Source of the DNA: Echinarachnius parma
Taxonomy: Eukaryota; Echinodermata; Echinoidea; Clypeasteroida; Echinarachniidae
Assembly (NCBI GenBank): GCA_037951105.1
Contig: JBAMJV010008442.1
Coordinates: forward strand, 31,904-95,903
Length of the DNA stretch: 64,000 nucleotides
Direction of reading: 5' to 3'
In this document: piece after piece, positions 12,201 through 27,200 of the stretch
How the letters are laid out: the number at the start of each line of letters is the position of its first letter
Position numbering within the stretch: the first letter of the stretch is position 1
Notes under the pieces: model-generated
Databases searched by the model: none
Seen by the model: the letters and a program-made list of their open reading frames with translations, nothing else
What the model was told of the DNA's origin: nothing
Made by a program: the position numbers and the translations under genes

Positions 12201-15200
12201 GATCTTTACTTGAAGCATGAACAAAGTCTTTGAGATGTTTAGATTGCTTATCAAAGAGAGCTTCCACATCATCTTTCTGTGGTTTGCGAACAGGCCTCCT
12301 GTCACCAACAATTCATAATTTGTCTCTTGTCTGGATGCATAAAGGTCAGAAACAGACAGGAACCACTAAGATCAGAAATGAAAAGCGGCACACCACTGCA
12401 ACCAATTTTGTTTAAAATTGCTTTTGAATTTTATTACCATATGTCCTTTTTTACTTTTCACTTCAGAAAAAGATGTAAAAGAAAACAAACGACAAATTGT
12501 GTATATACCAACTGCAAAAAATAATAATTGTCCTTTCACATGTATTTGTACCTTCATTTAAGCATAACTATGGTAATTGTTTAAGAAACTCTCTCATCTG
12601 AGCAATTTAAGCGAGGGGTTATGATGATGATCATCATAATTGTTAACCATTTTCACATCTTCTAAAAGATACTTGTGTTAATCATGCCTGAAGATTCATG
12701 CTATCACTCATGAATGTTAAGTTGATTTTAATTGGGTTTTTGGTTTCTTCATGGTCATTGTTTCACAACTCTTCTAATCTCAGCGTGGGGTTGTCAGGAT
12801 GATTATTAGTTAGCAATTACAGTATCATATCATCAAAATATTAGTGTTATAACCATGCTTGATGATGCATGCTATCAGTCATGAAAGTTTACTTTTTGTT
12901 TATTCGGCTTTTAATTTTTTTAATTTTTATATTTGGTCATTGTTTCACAAAATCTTTTTATCTCAACAATTTAAGCCTGGGTTATAATAAACAATTTTCA
13001 TACTGTCTTAATGGTATTAGTGTTAACCATGCTTGATGATGCGTGCTATCGGTCACAAATGCTATTTTTTCTATTTAAAACAAATTTTAAAAAAATTATT
13101 TAAATGTCATAATTGCTACCTGGCTGTGGTTAACCTTCTTGGGATCCACATCTGCTGGAATCAGCTTGAATGTGATGGAACCGTCCAGTGAGGCCTGAAG
13201 TCAAGAAAACAAAACAAGACAAAGAAAAAGACAATTGTTATTATTCAGTTAATTTAAATGTATACAAAGATATGAAACACCATTCCTAAAAGACAAAGTG
13301 TAAATTGAACCATAGTTGCATAATTACAAAGAGGTATTATGATTGTTCATGTAATAGATCCATCCAACGAGGCGTGAAGTCAAGAAACTAATACAGTCAA
13401 AAAAATCTTTACTATTTTTTGTTTACAGTTTTATTAAAATTCACAAAGAAAAAAGAGGAACACTTAGTTGATTGTGTTAAAATATACATATTTTCAAAAA
13501 CACAATTTCTATGGAAAATTAAAGTGATCCATTATTAATTTCAAAAGATTTTTCAAAAAGTGATATTTGACAACATCAAAAAGTGAATGAAAAAGTATTT
13601 TAGTAAGTTTTATTTCAGGACACAGAGATAAACACCATTTTTATCACCATTTTTAAAAATTAATTAAGGTGTAAATCAAATATTCATAATTGGCAAATTA
13701 TATCTTACAAATATAATGCTAAAATGATCATAAATAATTTGATCATTTTACCCTCTGATGAAGACTCTGCTAGGATTGAAAGCTTCGGCCAAAAATTTAT
13801 TCTCAAAAATATTTAAATATATCAATTTGTTACAAAATAAGTTTGCAATCCACATTTTTGACAAATAAATGCATACATGAATATATATGATTTACTTTAA
13901 TAACAGGAAATACACAAGAGAATTGACAATAATAGATAAAATCAGTTTACCAAATTGTACAAGAGGAAAAGAAAAGAAATTAAAAATCAAACATTTAAAA
14001 GAAAGGAATGGGAAAATCCCGTGGATTAATAATGTAATTCTACTTGGCTCAATTCGCTTTGAGACATTTTTCATGTGATGCTGGGACATCCTGAAACATC
14101 TCCTACTAAAAAACAGTATGAATTCCCTTGTTGTCAACAACAATAGAACAACATTCTCTGGGGGATATCCTATACTTGATATTTATTTGACAAGGAAAGT
14201 GAAATAATGATTGGAATCGCTGAATTTATTCCATCAAATACGGTACTCCTTCGCTCCTACCCCCTTACTTTCCTACTTCGAGATAAGAGAGAATAAGCAT
14301 AAACTGTAAAAGAAAAAAAAGACAAGCAAACAAACAAACAGAAGTAAGTATTTATTGTTTCACAACAAAGTTATAATCTCAAATTGAAATCAATTCCAGC
14401 ATTTGCAGATTTTGTGGCAACAATGGACTCGAATCTTCTGGGGAATAGAAGTCAGAGAGGGTCCCGGAAACAGAGAGATGGAGCGTGGAGATTTATGAAG
14501 GGAGAAATACAAACAATATGGGTTTGGCGCGTGTCATATGACAGGTTAGAATAGATGGGTAGGGCTGCCTGGGGAATACCTCAAGGCTTCGTACGGGGAA
14601 AAATATTTTCGCTTCGCGATCTCCCACGAGAAACAGAGAAACGAGCCATCTGGCGAGCAGACGAGGCAAAGAGAGAACACCTTTAAGGTCTCAGCATGCC
14701 AGAGGCAACCCTTTGTCATGGATGACACACAGCTAGAAACATACCAAGGGCTAGAAGGGGTTAAATGAAACAATCAACCCTTGTGAGAAACAGAGCCCTC
14801 AATGTTCAAAGATGAACCAGTTTTGATTGAAGTGGCAGAAGTCCTGACAAAAGTCACGGGCGATGGAGAGAAAGCAACGCAACAACAACAACAACAACAA
14901 AAGACAGGCAGCTACAGAAATGAAAGTGAGCCCACAAGCAATTTCCTTTGGTATCCTGAGCCCCTGAAATTGAATTTCCACCCGACATATTGTTGTGATT
15001 CGTTGCGGTTTCATTTCAGTAATTTCAACCACGCTCCAGAAAAGAAAACGCCAGAAGTTTCAAGGATCTTCAAGAAAAACGACCGGGACCGGTACGTCAT
15101 ATCTCATGATTGTGGGGATTGGAGTCAGATGATGGAGCGTTGGAAGAAAGGAATAAGAAAGCGACTTCTAAACGTGACAAAAGTACAATCGAAGAAGCTT

Positions 15201-18200
15201 CCACCGATAGCATGTCAGGCGGAAAAAAATGTAGTAGTAATATCTTACAAAGAAAAAACGCACAATGGAGTATGAATCCCGTGGAAGGATATTAGGGAAT
15301 AGATGCTTTGGATGTCACATGGTGGATAGAAAAATAGACATATTTACTTATAAATTACATAAAGGTTGACACATTTATTTATAGTAAGGAAAAGTACTTC
15401 CCATGACTGGATATCACACGTATAATGTTTATGTGGTCACATGGAGGATATAGATAGATAGACACATTTGTGACCGGCTATAGCAAAAACCTGGCACTTA
15501 TTGGTAAAAATAAAAATGTAGATTTTCAAACCATTAGAAAGGCCTCATCACAAGCTTTCATTTGATGCTTTGTTCTAACTAATTGGTCAATACTTGGCGA
15601 AGATATGATTGTTTCAATTTTACAATCATTGGTCTTTTACACACATTGTTGTGAACTTAAAATGCCACTTTCTTCAAAACTTGAATTACCGACTAGTGCC
15701 GGGTTTTGCTATTAAAGGCAGGTCGCATTTACCTTGAACAATGACAGCAATTAACTCTGGTGGTCCTGCTCAAGTAAAACCAAGACTTTTTACATTTTGG
15801 TGGCCCCAAAATTAAGTTGGAAGACCCAAAACAAAGAAAAACAACAAAAGGTTAACACAAGGTGGGCAATTTTTTCTTTTTCAAATACTATTTTATGTAG
15901 TTTGTACATATTGACAATTCTCTTCTCTTTTCTGTTGGAAAAAAAAAGGTGAAATCATGTCTGAATGAATCCTATTTGCAAGATATTTTCAGATTAAATA
16001 AGGATTGAAATAAATGTTCTAAATCTAAATTCAAATCCCCATAATTCAAATCACTACAGTAAAATGTAGCGACTTTTTTCCATATTAAAGGCGCAACTTA
16101 ATTAATTCACAGAAGAAGGGTAAATGCTAATGACAGGTAGATTGATGATGAGCAGCTTGCGTGGTTCATAGCGCCACCAGACCGGGGTTAATTATCCATC
16201 TCCTGCACCCCAAGGGACCCCCTAGCGTACCCCTGGGAAACTCCCCCAACTAACTCTACCATTTAGTTGACATTAACCATCGGTAACCTATTAACCCCCT
16301 GGCGAATTCATCCACCAACCCAACTGTTTAAATGACATTAACCATCGTAACCTGTTATCCCCCGAGATAGCACGATTCCCAAATAACTGTACATGTTGCA
16401 CCCGTTTCTTGAATGCAAAGGGTTTAAAAGGACCCCCCACTTCCCCCTTATCTAATTGATAGTTACCACCCTACGACCGCCCGACTCTCGTATTAAATAA
16501 TTTACGCGGAAGGTAATTGAATTGGAATTGGGAGATTGGCGCAATTTACCACCTCACTCCAACTAATATATGACGTTAACAAGGGTGCGATGATGTCACC
16601 TTATTTGGTTGATATTGATTGGTTGATTAGAGGATGACGTGTTGACAAGACCCAGACTATAGCAGGATTCAAATGATAGTTGTATAATTTTCATTTTCTT
16701 TTAGGTTTATGAAGATATAAATATTTCACATGTATGCAAGCGCTTCGATGGCAATCTTTCTCATTTAGTACTCCTGAATAAATGTACTTTCATATGGATT
16801 TAAATCTAAGCAAAGACTCATTTAAAAAAAGTAACATCAAGAAGAAACATTAAAAAGTAAGTTAAGTTTAAATGATGCATTTTATAGCCTACAATAGTGT
16901 TGTGAGCATAGAAAATATTGTGCAAAACTCCTGTAAAAAAATTAGAAAAGACTCATGGTGTCTTTGTAAATCTTTGTATTCCTGTTACAAAAATATCAAT
17001 GACAGCAGATTTAACGAAGCAGATGCAGTCTAAAAGTTGACTCAATCCAATAATAATGAAACTAAGTTTCTTTGTAACTGGTGCTAGTGAACTGTTTCTT
17101 TCTGACAGAAAGAGACATGTAAATGAACAAGCCCGAGAAAATTATTGATTTATTCCCACATATCAAATTCCACCTTTTCTGTTTCGGAGGAAGAGAAAAT
17201 GACAGGTAAGGTGGACATAGTGGGTCTCAGGAAGTTGAGTGGTCAGCGGAAAAGCATGAGATTTCTCTTACAAAACCCCAATGACAGCATTCTTAATTAC
17301 AAGTGTAAGTATCCATTTGGATTGATCTAATGATGATGAAACTGAGCTTTCTAGAGCAAACTGTGCCAAAGAACTATTTCTTCTGACTCAAACCAGTTAC
17401 GAGAGTGGAAACAAAATAACAAAATAAGTTTTGAAAAGAGCTGTTTTTTTTCTGACTCAAAACATTTAATAGACTTGAACCACTATTGATTATGTTTGAC
17501 ACTTTTCAAACCAATATGCTATTTCACATTTTAACAGGAAAACTAAAATGACAGCCAAGTTGGACAAGATTAAAATAAACCAAAGTAAACTGTGTCAAAG
17601 ATCTATTTCTCCTGGCTCAAAATATTTACCAGACTGGAACCACTATTGATTTATTTCACTGTTCAAACCAATATTTTATTTCACATATTTAAAGGAAAAG
17701 CAAAAATGACAGCTAAGTTGAACAATAAAAAAAGCTAAGTTGATTAAATAAATCAAAGTAAAGTAAATTGTGTCAAAGCTCTATTTCTTCTGACTCAAAA
17801 TATGTACAAGCCTGGAACAAAATACTGATTTATATCTGACCGTTAAAATATTCTATTTCACTTTTTACGAAGGAAGAGGAGTATGCCAGTTAGGCTGGAC
17901 ATCATGCGTCCCATAGGAAAGCGAGTGGTCAGCAGCGGGAAAGCTTCACATTCCTATTACAAAACTCCCAATGACAAACTGGCCAACTCGAAATATTAAA
18001 CAAATTGTAACTACTACTGATTTACATCACTGTCCGACTATTCTATTTGACCTTTTTTAAAGGAAAAGAAATATGACAGTTACGCTGGACATTGTGCGTC
18101 CCATAGGAAAGTGAGTGGTCAGCAACGGGAAAGCTTCACATTCCTATTACAAAACTCCCAATGACAAAATGGTCAACTTAAAATATTACAAAACTGTAAT

Positions 18201-21200
18201 ACTATTGATTTATATCGCTGTCCTAATATTATATTTCACTTTCTTTGGAGGGAAGAGAAATATGACAGTAATACTGGACATTGCATGTCCCATAGGAAGG
18301 TGAGTGGTCAGTGGGGGCAGGGGGAAAGCTTCACATTTCTTTTTACAAAACTCCCAATGACAGAAATCTTAATGATTTATTCCTTGACTTGACTTGATCA
18401 GGTAATTTGTGAAGGTAATTCGTAATGACCAGGATGCCATCTGATCTGACCGGGGGATTATCTCTGACGGACAGACCGGACCACACTCGACCTCAATTTC
18501 TGCATTTCACCCAAATTTGGGGGATTAATCTTTAACTGGATGACGACTGACTGAAAGAATTAGTTCACGTTAATCTATGTATTACAACCATGCAAATATA
18601 ATTTAGTTTTTAGTTTCTAGAAATTATTTACTTGCTTATGACTTTGAAAAAATAGTTCAAGTCAATTTGCTGAATGTTTTGTTCTAATTTCAAGGATTAA
18701 TATTTAACTAGATGAATTAGTTAAATTTAATCCTTTCAAAACAGACTCTCTTTTTTGAGAATTCCATTCATAGTATTAGAATGAAAGTTAATTTATTGAT
18801 GTTTTGCTTTCAATTTATAGAATTCCTCTTGTAGTTGATGGGTAGAATATTGTTCATGTAATTTATGACTTGTTTTCAAAGAATGTAGATTTTAATATTC
18901 AAATTTGAAAGACTGAAATATAAATGTAAAAAATGTAGAAAATCCATAAAAAGTTTTGCAACTTTCTCATCAACAAGGTTACCGAATATCTTTCAAACTG
19001 GTGAACTTCTAGATTTGATAGCACCAGAAACTGTTTGCAAATTGCCAAACTTTGACAAGAAAGGGGTCAGCCTAACTGACCATTCCAGTTTGACCATCAC
19101 ACCTGACCAAGAAAAATTGGTTGACTGGTTGGAATTTATGAAGCTTTCATTTTCTTGAGCTCCAGAAAATTGTTTTCAAATTTAAAGCTGTGAAATTCAG
19201 TATAAGTGAATGGGGTCTGACTAAATGACCCATTCATGCTTGACCTTTCTACTTGACCAAGTTCAGCCAGACCACACCTTTTGCCTAAATTGACCAGTCG
19301 AATTGTGATGAACCATTGCAATTACATTTCAGTCAGAAAAGTGTTTTTGAATCTTGAACTTGCTAATGCGCAACGGGTCTGCCTAAATGACCCATTCATG
19401 CTTGACCATTCTACCTGACCATGTCCATCCATACCAAACCTTTTGCCTAATTAACCAGTTGAAATGTCACGAATCCTTGCAATTAAATTTCTGTTGAAAA
19501 GGTGTTTTCAAAATGATGAACTTTCTGATGACAGTGATGTGCAGAGTCTGCCTAGATGACCCATTCATGCTTGACCATTCTACCTAAGTCGAGCCAGACC
19601 CCACCTATTGCCTCAAGTCCAAGATGACTGAATTGGCGACGGGGATAGTTCAGGGGAATTGAAGGAGTGTGAAAGACATCAAACATGTGTTCGGTTCTAA
19701 TTTGTCCCTTCCGTTCTTTACTTAAAATGAAGAAGAAAAAAAGAGAGAGATAGAATTGGACTCTTTTTTTTCTTTTGTTTTTCTTTACCTACTTTTATAA
19801 AGCCTGCTTTTCCTTTCTATTCCTTTTAATCTCTTAACCTGTTCCCCTCGAGATTCTGAAATCTCCATAGACTTTGTACACAACTCATCTGGTTCCCGTG
19901 GTCAAGGGGTTAATTTAAGTTTTTCTCTTTTGACTTTTAACCCACAGCCTGGGGTAACACGGTGTGTAGTATATTAATGCTATGAATAATTCAAAACGTA
20001 AGAGGAAATGGGTAAATTACTCACTTTCTTATTCACTGTTGTGACAGTTTGTCGCGTGTTTTTATGTTTTCCTTTTGGTCTTCCAACAAGTATTCTGTTT
20101 ATGAATTGTTTAATTCTTTTATTTATGACGATTATTTTCTCTTTTTTTTCTGACAAATCTACAAACCTTGAGGCTGAACATGTGCAAAGGAATTGGATAA
20201 ATTCTCTTTCCTTTTTACAGATCTGGCACGGATTTGGAAGGTTTAACAAGCTCTTTTGATTCACTGTGATTTATTTAGACGGGCTTCCCTGCTTATCCAT
20301 TTTGCATTTAATTTGGTTAAATTTTGAGTGTATATATTCAATAAGAATTAAATATATATATATCGCACAAAGAACTCTTTCTTGTTTATGCTTAAATTGT
20401 GCATATCCACTTCTCTATGTGTGTTTGTAACATGTACAGAAACAAGTGTACATTATATACAAATTAATTAGTTTTTCTAAAACCTCTTTCTTATTTCAAA
20501 AACATTGTTAAAAATGAAAAACTGACGCGACGTTTGACTATGCATCAATGTAAAGAACGAACATAATAACAAATTTGTTGTGACTCTTTGTTGATTTGAT
20601 CTGCAGACAGATTAAACGACTGCATTTAAAAGACTATTGGATTTGAAAGTTCTATTCTATAATGAATCTTATCAAACTACTTTTCTAGAATAAACCTTTC
20701 AATTCTTGTCTACTTTACTACTACTTTCAGGATTATTCCCATCCATCAATACTAGCCCTCTCGTTTATTGTGACAGATTGTTCATACTAGACCAGCCATG
20801 TGGGAAGGAGTGGATAAATTCTCTCTCAAGCATACAAGATCTTGTCAACTTTTCCAGATTGATTAAATATATATTCACTGACTACCGATGGTGGAGAGTA
20901 GATTTGAAATCTCTGTGAAGCGTGCACAAACTTCTTAACTTATCAAGATTATACCCCCCATATAAATTTGGTAGGGGTGGATTTAAATTCTCCGTCAAGC
21001 ATGCAAAAAGTTGTCAGCTTTTCAAGATCTGAGGGAAGATCACAAGTTCTGTTCGCCCCCTTCTCCTGGTGTGTCTGTCAGCGAGTCGAAGGAACGTGCA
21101 TTCCCGTAGGACCGGCGGGTTAGGCCCTTCACGACAAACAACGCCACGGTGCGGTGCATGAGAAGGGGAAGTCGTGGTCCCCTAGCTCCAACGCTAGTCC

Positions 21201-24200
21201 AAGACCATGATTCATTGGAACAACAGGGGGAAGGGGGACAGTGCGGAAGCCCCCGTTGTTTGTAGAGGCATCGAGTCTCACTCCTCGTCATTGTCTGGGG
21301 AATACTGGCGAGTTCTATGATCCCTTGATTCACACAACACCCCACATCCCTTCCCTCACCCTGCCTCAGCCTTCGCCCCAACCCCATTCAGGACTACTTG
21401 CTTTTAAAGTTTGTTGTCATAAATTAACCAAGAACATGTTCTTTTTTATAGAAACGTCAAAGAATCACAACAAAATATTATTTTTTTAATTTATTTAACT
21501 TCTAGGGATAAAAAATAATATTAATGGAGCACAATATGTCTCATATAAACTATCAGCGTAAATACACTAATAGTCCTGAACTAGTTTGTTTTGTTTCACA
21601 AATAATTGACTTCATTCACACCCAAAAAAAATGTTTTTGCCTCATATTCACATATTCGGGCAAGTAGTTTGCGAGGATCTACCCTTCAAAAATACTTACG
21701 TTGAAAGCCTGGACCCCCTCCATCCCCCCTCCCAGCAACAGTTTGCTCATGTTTCACATAACCTCTCCTTGGGGTTTGTTTTCATTCTCTGGCTCGCCTC
21801 GCCACAAGATGCTATCTTCCACTTGTTGCTAGATGAGATATCCACTCCCCTTGTATCCCCAGTTCTAAGCAGGATCAACCATTCACTCCGCTCTGCCCAG
21901 ACGACCCGCCCCCAGTCCTTGTCCTACCGCAGACCGTGTCAATCAGCTGAACTCATCATTTTACATCCAATACTTTTTTTTTTATAGCACTCTATATAAT
22001 CATGAAAATATCATTAGGTTGGCAAATGGCAATGATGTTAACTTGTACCTCTCCTCCATAGACTACGTGTAAGTCAATCAGTAAACTCATCACTTCGCAC
22101 ATTCAATGTCATATGCAATACTTTATATAGGCCTATCTCCCTAGTGCCTATTTGGTTTTCCTTCAACCCTTTGTCTGCAAACCATGTCAATCATTTAACT
22201 GATCATTTTACATTCTTATTTTTACCTGGTCTAACATGTGTTAAACTCTATGCCAGAGGAAACATTTAATAGCTATGACATAATTTGGTTGCGGCTTAAT
22301 GGACAAAGTGAAACAATTTCATAGGGAAAAGGGAAAGTCTCTCCATTATAATGTACATACTCAAATAGTAATTATTGCCTTCTTTGTCATGTTTACCCAG
22401 GTCACAATCAATGAAGAAAAATGGTCAAGCACAAATAAAGACAACACTTCTGTAAAGTTGATCATTCTGTATTTTAGATTATTAAGGGCACAACTTGGGT
22501 AAATTGTTCATTTCAGGAGTCAAACAACTATAAAGTATATACTTAGTAACCTAGATGTTTTTTGTTTTGTTTTTATTCCATGCTTGTATTTATTCTGAAG
22601 ATGCATAATTAAAACTTGTTAAAATATCTTCAAGACAATAAAAGAACTTGAGCTATATATGACAATCTAGTGTATCGTACATACATTCACTCTATGCAAA
22701 TGACATACATTTTAGGATGAAAAGGATTAACTTATTTAAACGGAATCAGAAGAGTATGACTTTTTGTGTCTCAGAGGTTCTTAAGACCCATTAGATGCCA
22801 GAAAAACCTAATCAACTCGACAGCTACTCAAAGCTTGAATTTAGCAATAAGATCTTCTCAGTGTTAACTCAATGGCTGCAAACAAATTTAGTGTAACATT
22901 CACTGACTAACTATGCAAATGACACACATTTAAACTAGATAGGATGAAAGGGTTTAATTACTTAAATAGATTTAAAAGACTACCAATTGTGTCACTGAGG
23001 TTCTTAAGACCCATTAGGTGCCAGTATACGCTAATCAGCTCAACAGCCATTCAAAGGGTTGGATTAGGGAATAAGGCCTTCTCAGATTTAGCCTCTCTGC
23101 CGAGCGTTAATCAAGGGAATTAATAGAATAAAAAGAACAGTCATCCAGTGAAACCACCCTGTTTTTATGAAATAAAAGTAAAACAGTCCATTGCTTAGTA
23201 GATTAACCGATTGCCTACGAGAGCCAGTCGCACAATGTCATAATTCTGTATTGCACCAGTCTCTCCATGAAGGCAGGGCACTCGCAAGGGGTGTTCCAGC
23301 CTTGTAATATAATCCCCTTAGAATTGATAACAAGCAGTTGAGTGGGGCATACAACAAAATAATATAGGGAAATCTGAAGATTCAATCAGTACCATTTGTG
23401 CTACGAAGTAACAGGCAATGCCATTTTGTAACGAGATAATGATTCGCCTTGAATTTATATTGGATGAAAGGCGGATAATTTGGAAAAGAAATGTGTAAAA
23501 AGACTTTATTAATGAACCCGATGCCCCCTGTGTATTGCAATACTAGACTGCCAGATTTTAATGAATAAAGCTAGGACACGCCTGCAAGAGATTAGTTTTG
23601 ATATATTAGCGTTAAAAACTGCAGAAAGCAAGTACAAGAAAATTACAAAGTTGTTCTTGTAAAAAATAAAAAGAGTCCACAGCTTCTTGGAATACATTTG
23701 CACTCAAAAATAAAAAATAGTAAATATAATGGATAACTAAATACTTCACACAGAAAAAATGTGTCCTTTCAATTGCTCGAAATAATATAATACATAATGG
23801 TAAGAAGGTGTGCCTACTTTTAAAGTAAATTCTAAACAAGTCTTAATTTGACGTCCAAGGAAAAACAAGCCTAGCTGTTAACCATCTTTCTAAGATGGTT
23901 GGATGGTTGGCGTGAAACTTTAGACAGTGATTCAGGTTATTTTTGACGAGGTATATGTTAGTAATTTGAGATTGAAAAATACCCTCTTGGCCTTACACCA
24001 TGTATTTTTTCATACAATCACTATTTACATTTTCCAGGTTGCTAGGCTTGAGTAATGCCACATCCGATGACTTGGCCTTCCTTAAATATACTATAGGTTG
24101 AGTGCTAAAAGGCTGTTAAACAGACCTCTCCAAGATGTGGCAATTCTCGTAGAGCTAATACATGGTCCATCAAGTTTCCTTTTAATTATATAAGTGATTC

Positions 24201-27200
24201 ATTAACTTCATAACAATTTTCCAAAAGTGATATTTCAGCCTTTAATCATATACCAATATCATAGTAAGAGTCTTCTGAATAATATATGACATTCACACTG
24301 TTAACCTAGTGAAAAAATGTGAAAATTGATGTCAGACTTTATCATTACCATTGCTAGTGGTTCTATGTCAGGCAGGTCAGATATTTGTGCCCTAGCAGCT
24401 GCTAAGAAGGCGATCGTCCAGCTTCAAATACCTTTTAATACAAGTCAATAATTTGGTACTTTATAAAAGTTTGATAATCAAACCAACCCAAAAGCAAATT
24501 TCTTTACTCCTTTATTACTTAATTTCATCATTCGTTACAGTTTTCACATAATGCACTTGGTATAAGCAGGCGATGGGTTGATTCAAAGAGCATGCAGTAC
24601 TCACCAGGAAGTGGGTCACTTCTTCTGGGTCACGACCTTTGACTGGGATCCCGTTGACTTCTTGAACTTTGTCCCCTACATGTATGAGACCTGTGAGAAG
24701 AAAGAAAATTCATTTATACCTGATTGAATACATATCTATCTGTCATTGGTAAAGGTTCTGCTATTATAAAAAGCTAATACAACACAGAAGAAAGCGAGCA
24801 GAAATAAGTAATAAGAATTGCGCATCAATTCAGACAAAAATAAGTTAAATGAACGAAAAAGACCAAAGAAAATTGGGCCTTGTCAGAAGTCAAAAATGCA
24901 GACTACGAAGATATCAAATTTTGATTTTCTGATTTTGTTGAATAGAAAATGGATATAAAAATAGGGGACAGTACAGATGAAACAATGATTCACGGCTCCA
25001 AAAAGTTTACAGTACATAGTCGATGAGGAAATCTATAAAAAACAAAAATCCAATAGATCTTTAAAACATGAATTATAATATGAGAATGTTGAAGAGGAAT
25101 CTTAAAAGCAATGCACTGCTTCTAAAAATAGAATTAGTTGGTTGTTGCAAATATAGGAAGAAACCAAAGTGACAAATGTGTGTCAAAGCATTCAAAGGAG
25201 TAAAAATACACATTCTACTAGCTTTAGACGCTATTGTTAAGAAAAGGAAAATAGCAAATAGTGATTAAATGATGGAGCCAAAGTTATGCCAAATGTACAT
25301 TTGTTATTGATTTAAAAATAACAAATGTGTCAGCAGAAAAGACTTATTCTAAATTTGGATGGATTCGGTGATTACAAGAAGTACTGAAGATGAAGACAGG
25401 AATGCTGCAGTAGTCAAAAATGTAGTAGGATTATTGTTGGATTTGGGTGATCATGTGTTCAAAATGGAGTCTGGAAGACTTACCGTAAATCAACTTAACA
25501 AAGCATGTTTTTTAGTGCATCTACACTGATTAAGGACTAGAAATGTAGTCTTAAGAATGAAGGCAACATGTATATTTTTAAAAATGCATGTTTTTGTTTT
25601 TTTCATCTTTGAGGAAACTTGGCAAGAGACAACCGAGAGGAAGATGGGATCAACGGGACGATTGAGTTGGGGATAAAAATATTGTGCAGCGGGGCAGGAG
25701 AGACAAGACAACAGGAAGTTATGAACATAGTCATCAAGGTAGATAGAGGGGGAGGGTGAGAATGGCTAGAGCTAGCTAGTACAGTCAAACCAGTCCACAC
25801 TAAACTGTTTATTCCAATAGTTAAAGTGGGGAGGGGTGAGACAAGATATATAATAGTGCAGTGTCTATAAAGACCAGCCTCCACTGCTTATTCCAATATA
25901 TAGGTATATAAAGCAGGAGGGTGAGAATGGTGAGAGTACATTCAAACCTGTCTATAAAGACCACCCTCCACTGTTTATTGCAGTAGATATGAAGAAAATC
26001 AGTAGGGTGATAAAGGCTAGAAAGTAAGGAGGCTTGCTTTAGGGAATACAAGACAACAGGAAACCATAATTGTGTAGTCAACATGAGGGGACACAGAACT
26101 TCAGGTGACAGCAAGAATTGAAAGAATATGGAAGCTTTCTAAGATGATGAACAGCAGATCATTAAGAAGGACATATAGTGATGTCACCCTTAACACATAG
26201 AGACACATCTCTACCCTAAGGCAATATCAGGCAGAATTGAAAGAATATGGAAGCTTTCTACAGATGTAGATGAACAGCATATAATTAAAGACGTGTAGAA
26301 TCCCTCATCTCAAATGTAGTCAAAATGAAGAGACATGGATCTATCCAAAGTTAATATTCTGAATTGAAATGACAATTCTATGATGATGATGATGAGCAGC
26401 AGATAATTAAAAGGGACACGTAGTGATAATGTCAACCCCATCTTGTACCGTCTCCACCTTCACAGCATCCTGTCCAGGCTAGGGCTGATGACAGGAGGAT
26501 GACTTGCCATTTACTTCAAAGATAAAGTTTGCACAGTCTTATGGACAGTTCAGCCATGGACCCTTAATGGATGCCTGTGTCTTATATATGCTTAATTTTC
26601 AGAAATACTCAGTTTGAAACACCTCTAAAAGCAAAAATCCAAGTTTTGGTCCACTAAAATTTGAAAAAATCTTATTGAATTGTATTTGCCTGACTGGGCC
26701 AAAAAGAAAAGAAAAGTAAAGATAATTTCTAGCATTGACCATGGTATGCTAACATCCTTCCCAAACATTTATTATACAGCATAACAATGAGGGTAAATAA
26801 CTGGGACCCCATGGGGTATCTAGTTCTGATGGTGTCCTAATCTGAACATCCATGATCCGTCATCCCATATGACGGTAAAAAATATATTCCATATTTCTGT
26901 GGTAATTTAAGATTGTCCAGCATGGGGATGCTACACCGCAGATTTCCATTTTGAACTAGGCTTGTTTACTGCACACTGTATAGCACTGGGCCAGTGTGTA
27001 TTAAGCAGTGTGCAAGACATTCGCAAGATGGCACCGGGCTTCTGATTTACAGACCTGAACCACGTTTCAACATTGACATCTTTCCCCAATAGCATGTGTG
27101 AGCATCCCAAGGAAGTGATCAATGAATGCAGTGTTCAGAGGTGTTTGTTATCTCTGATTCCAGGAAGGCTAGCTTCGCGGACACTATCTTGACATGCCTG

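Noticed and set aside
13750-13790. Hammerhead ribozyme
   Set aside because: CTGATGA and GAAA occur with plausible spacing, but the intervening stem II pairs poorly and no convincing stem III or cleavage site was found.
14802-15275. Plus-strand 157-codon open frame with a poly-Gln tract
   Set aside because: The Gln run is a (CAA)n microsatellite. No domain, signal or splice context was seen, and it lies antisense in a MAGUK intron. Chance openness is likely.
21040-21387. GC-richer 115-codon minus-strand frame as another alternative first exon
   Set aside because: No TATA, initiator or in-phase donor comparable to the 39.1-kb case could be seen, and its composition is repetitive.
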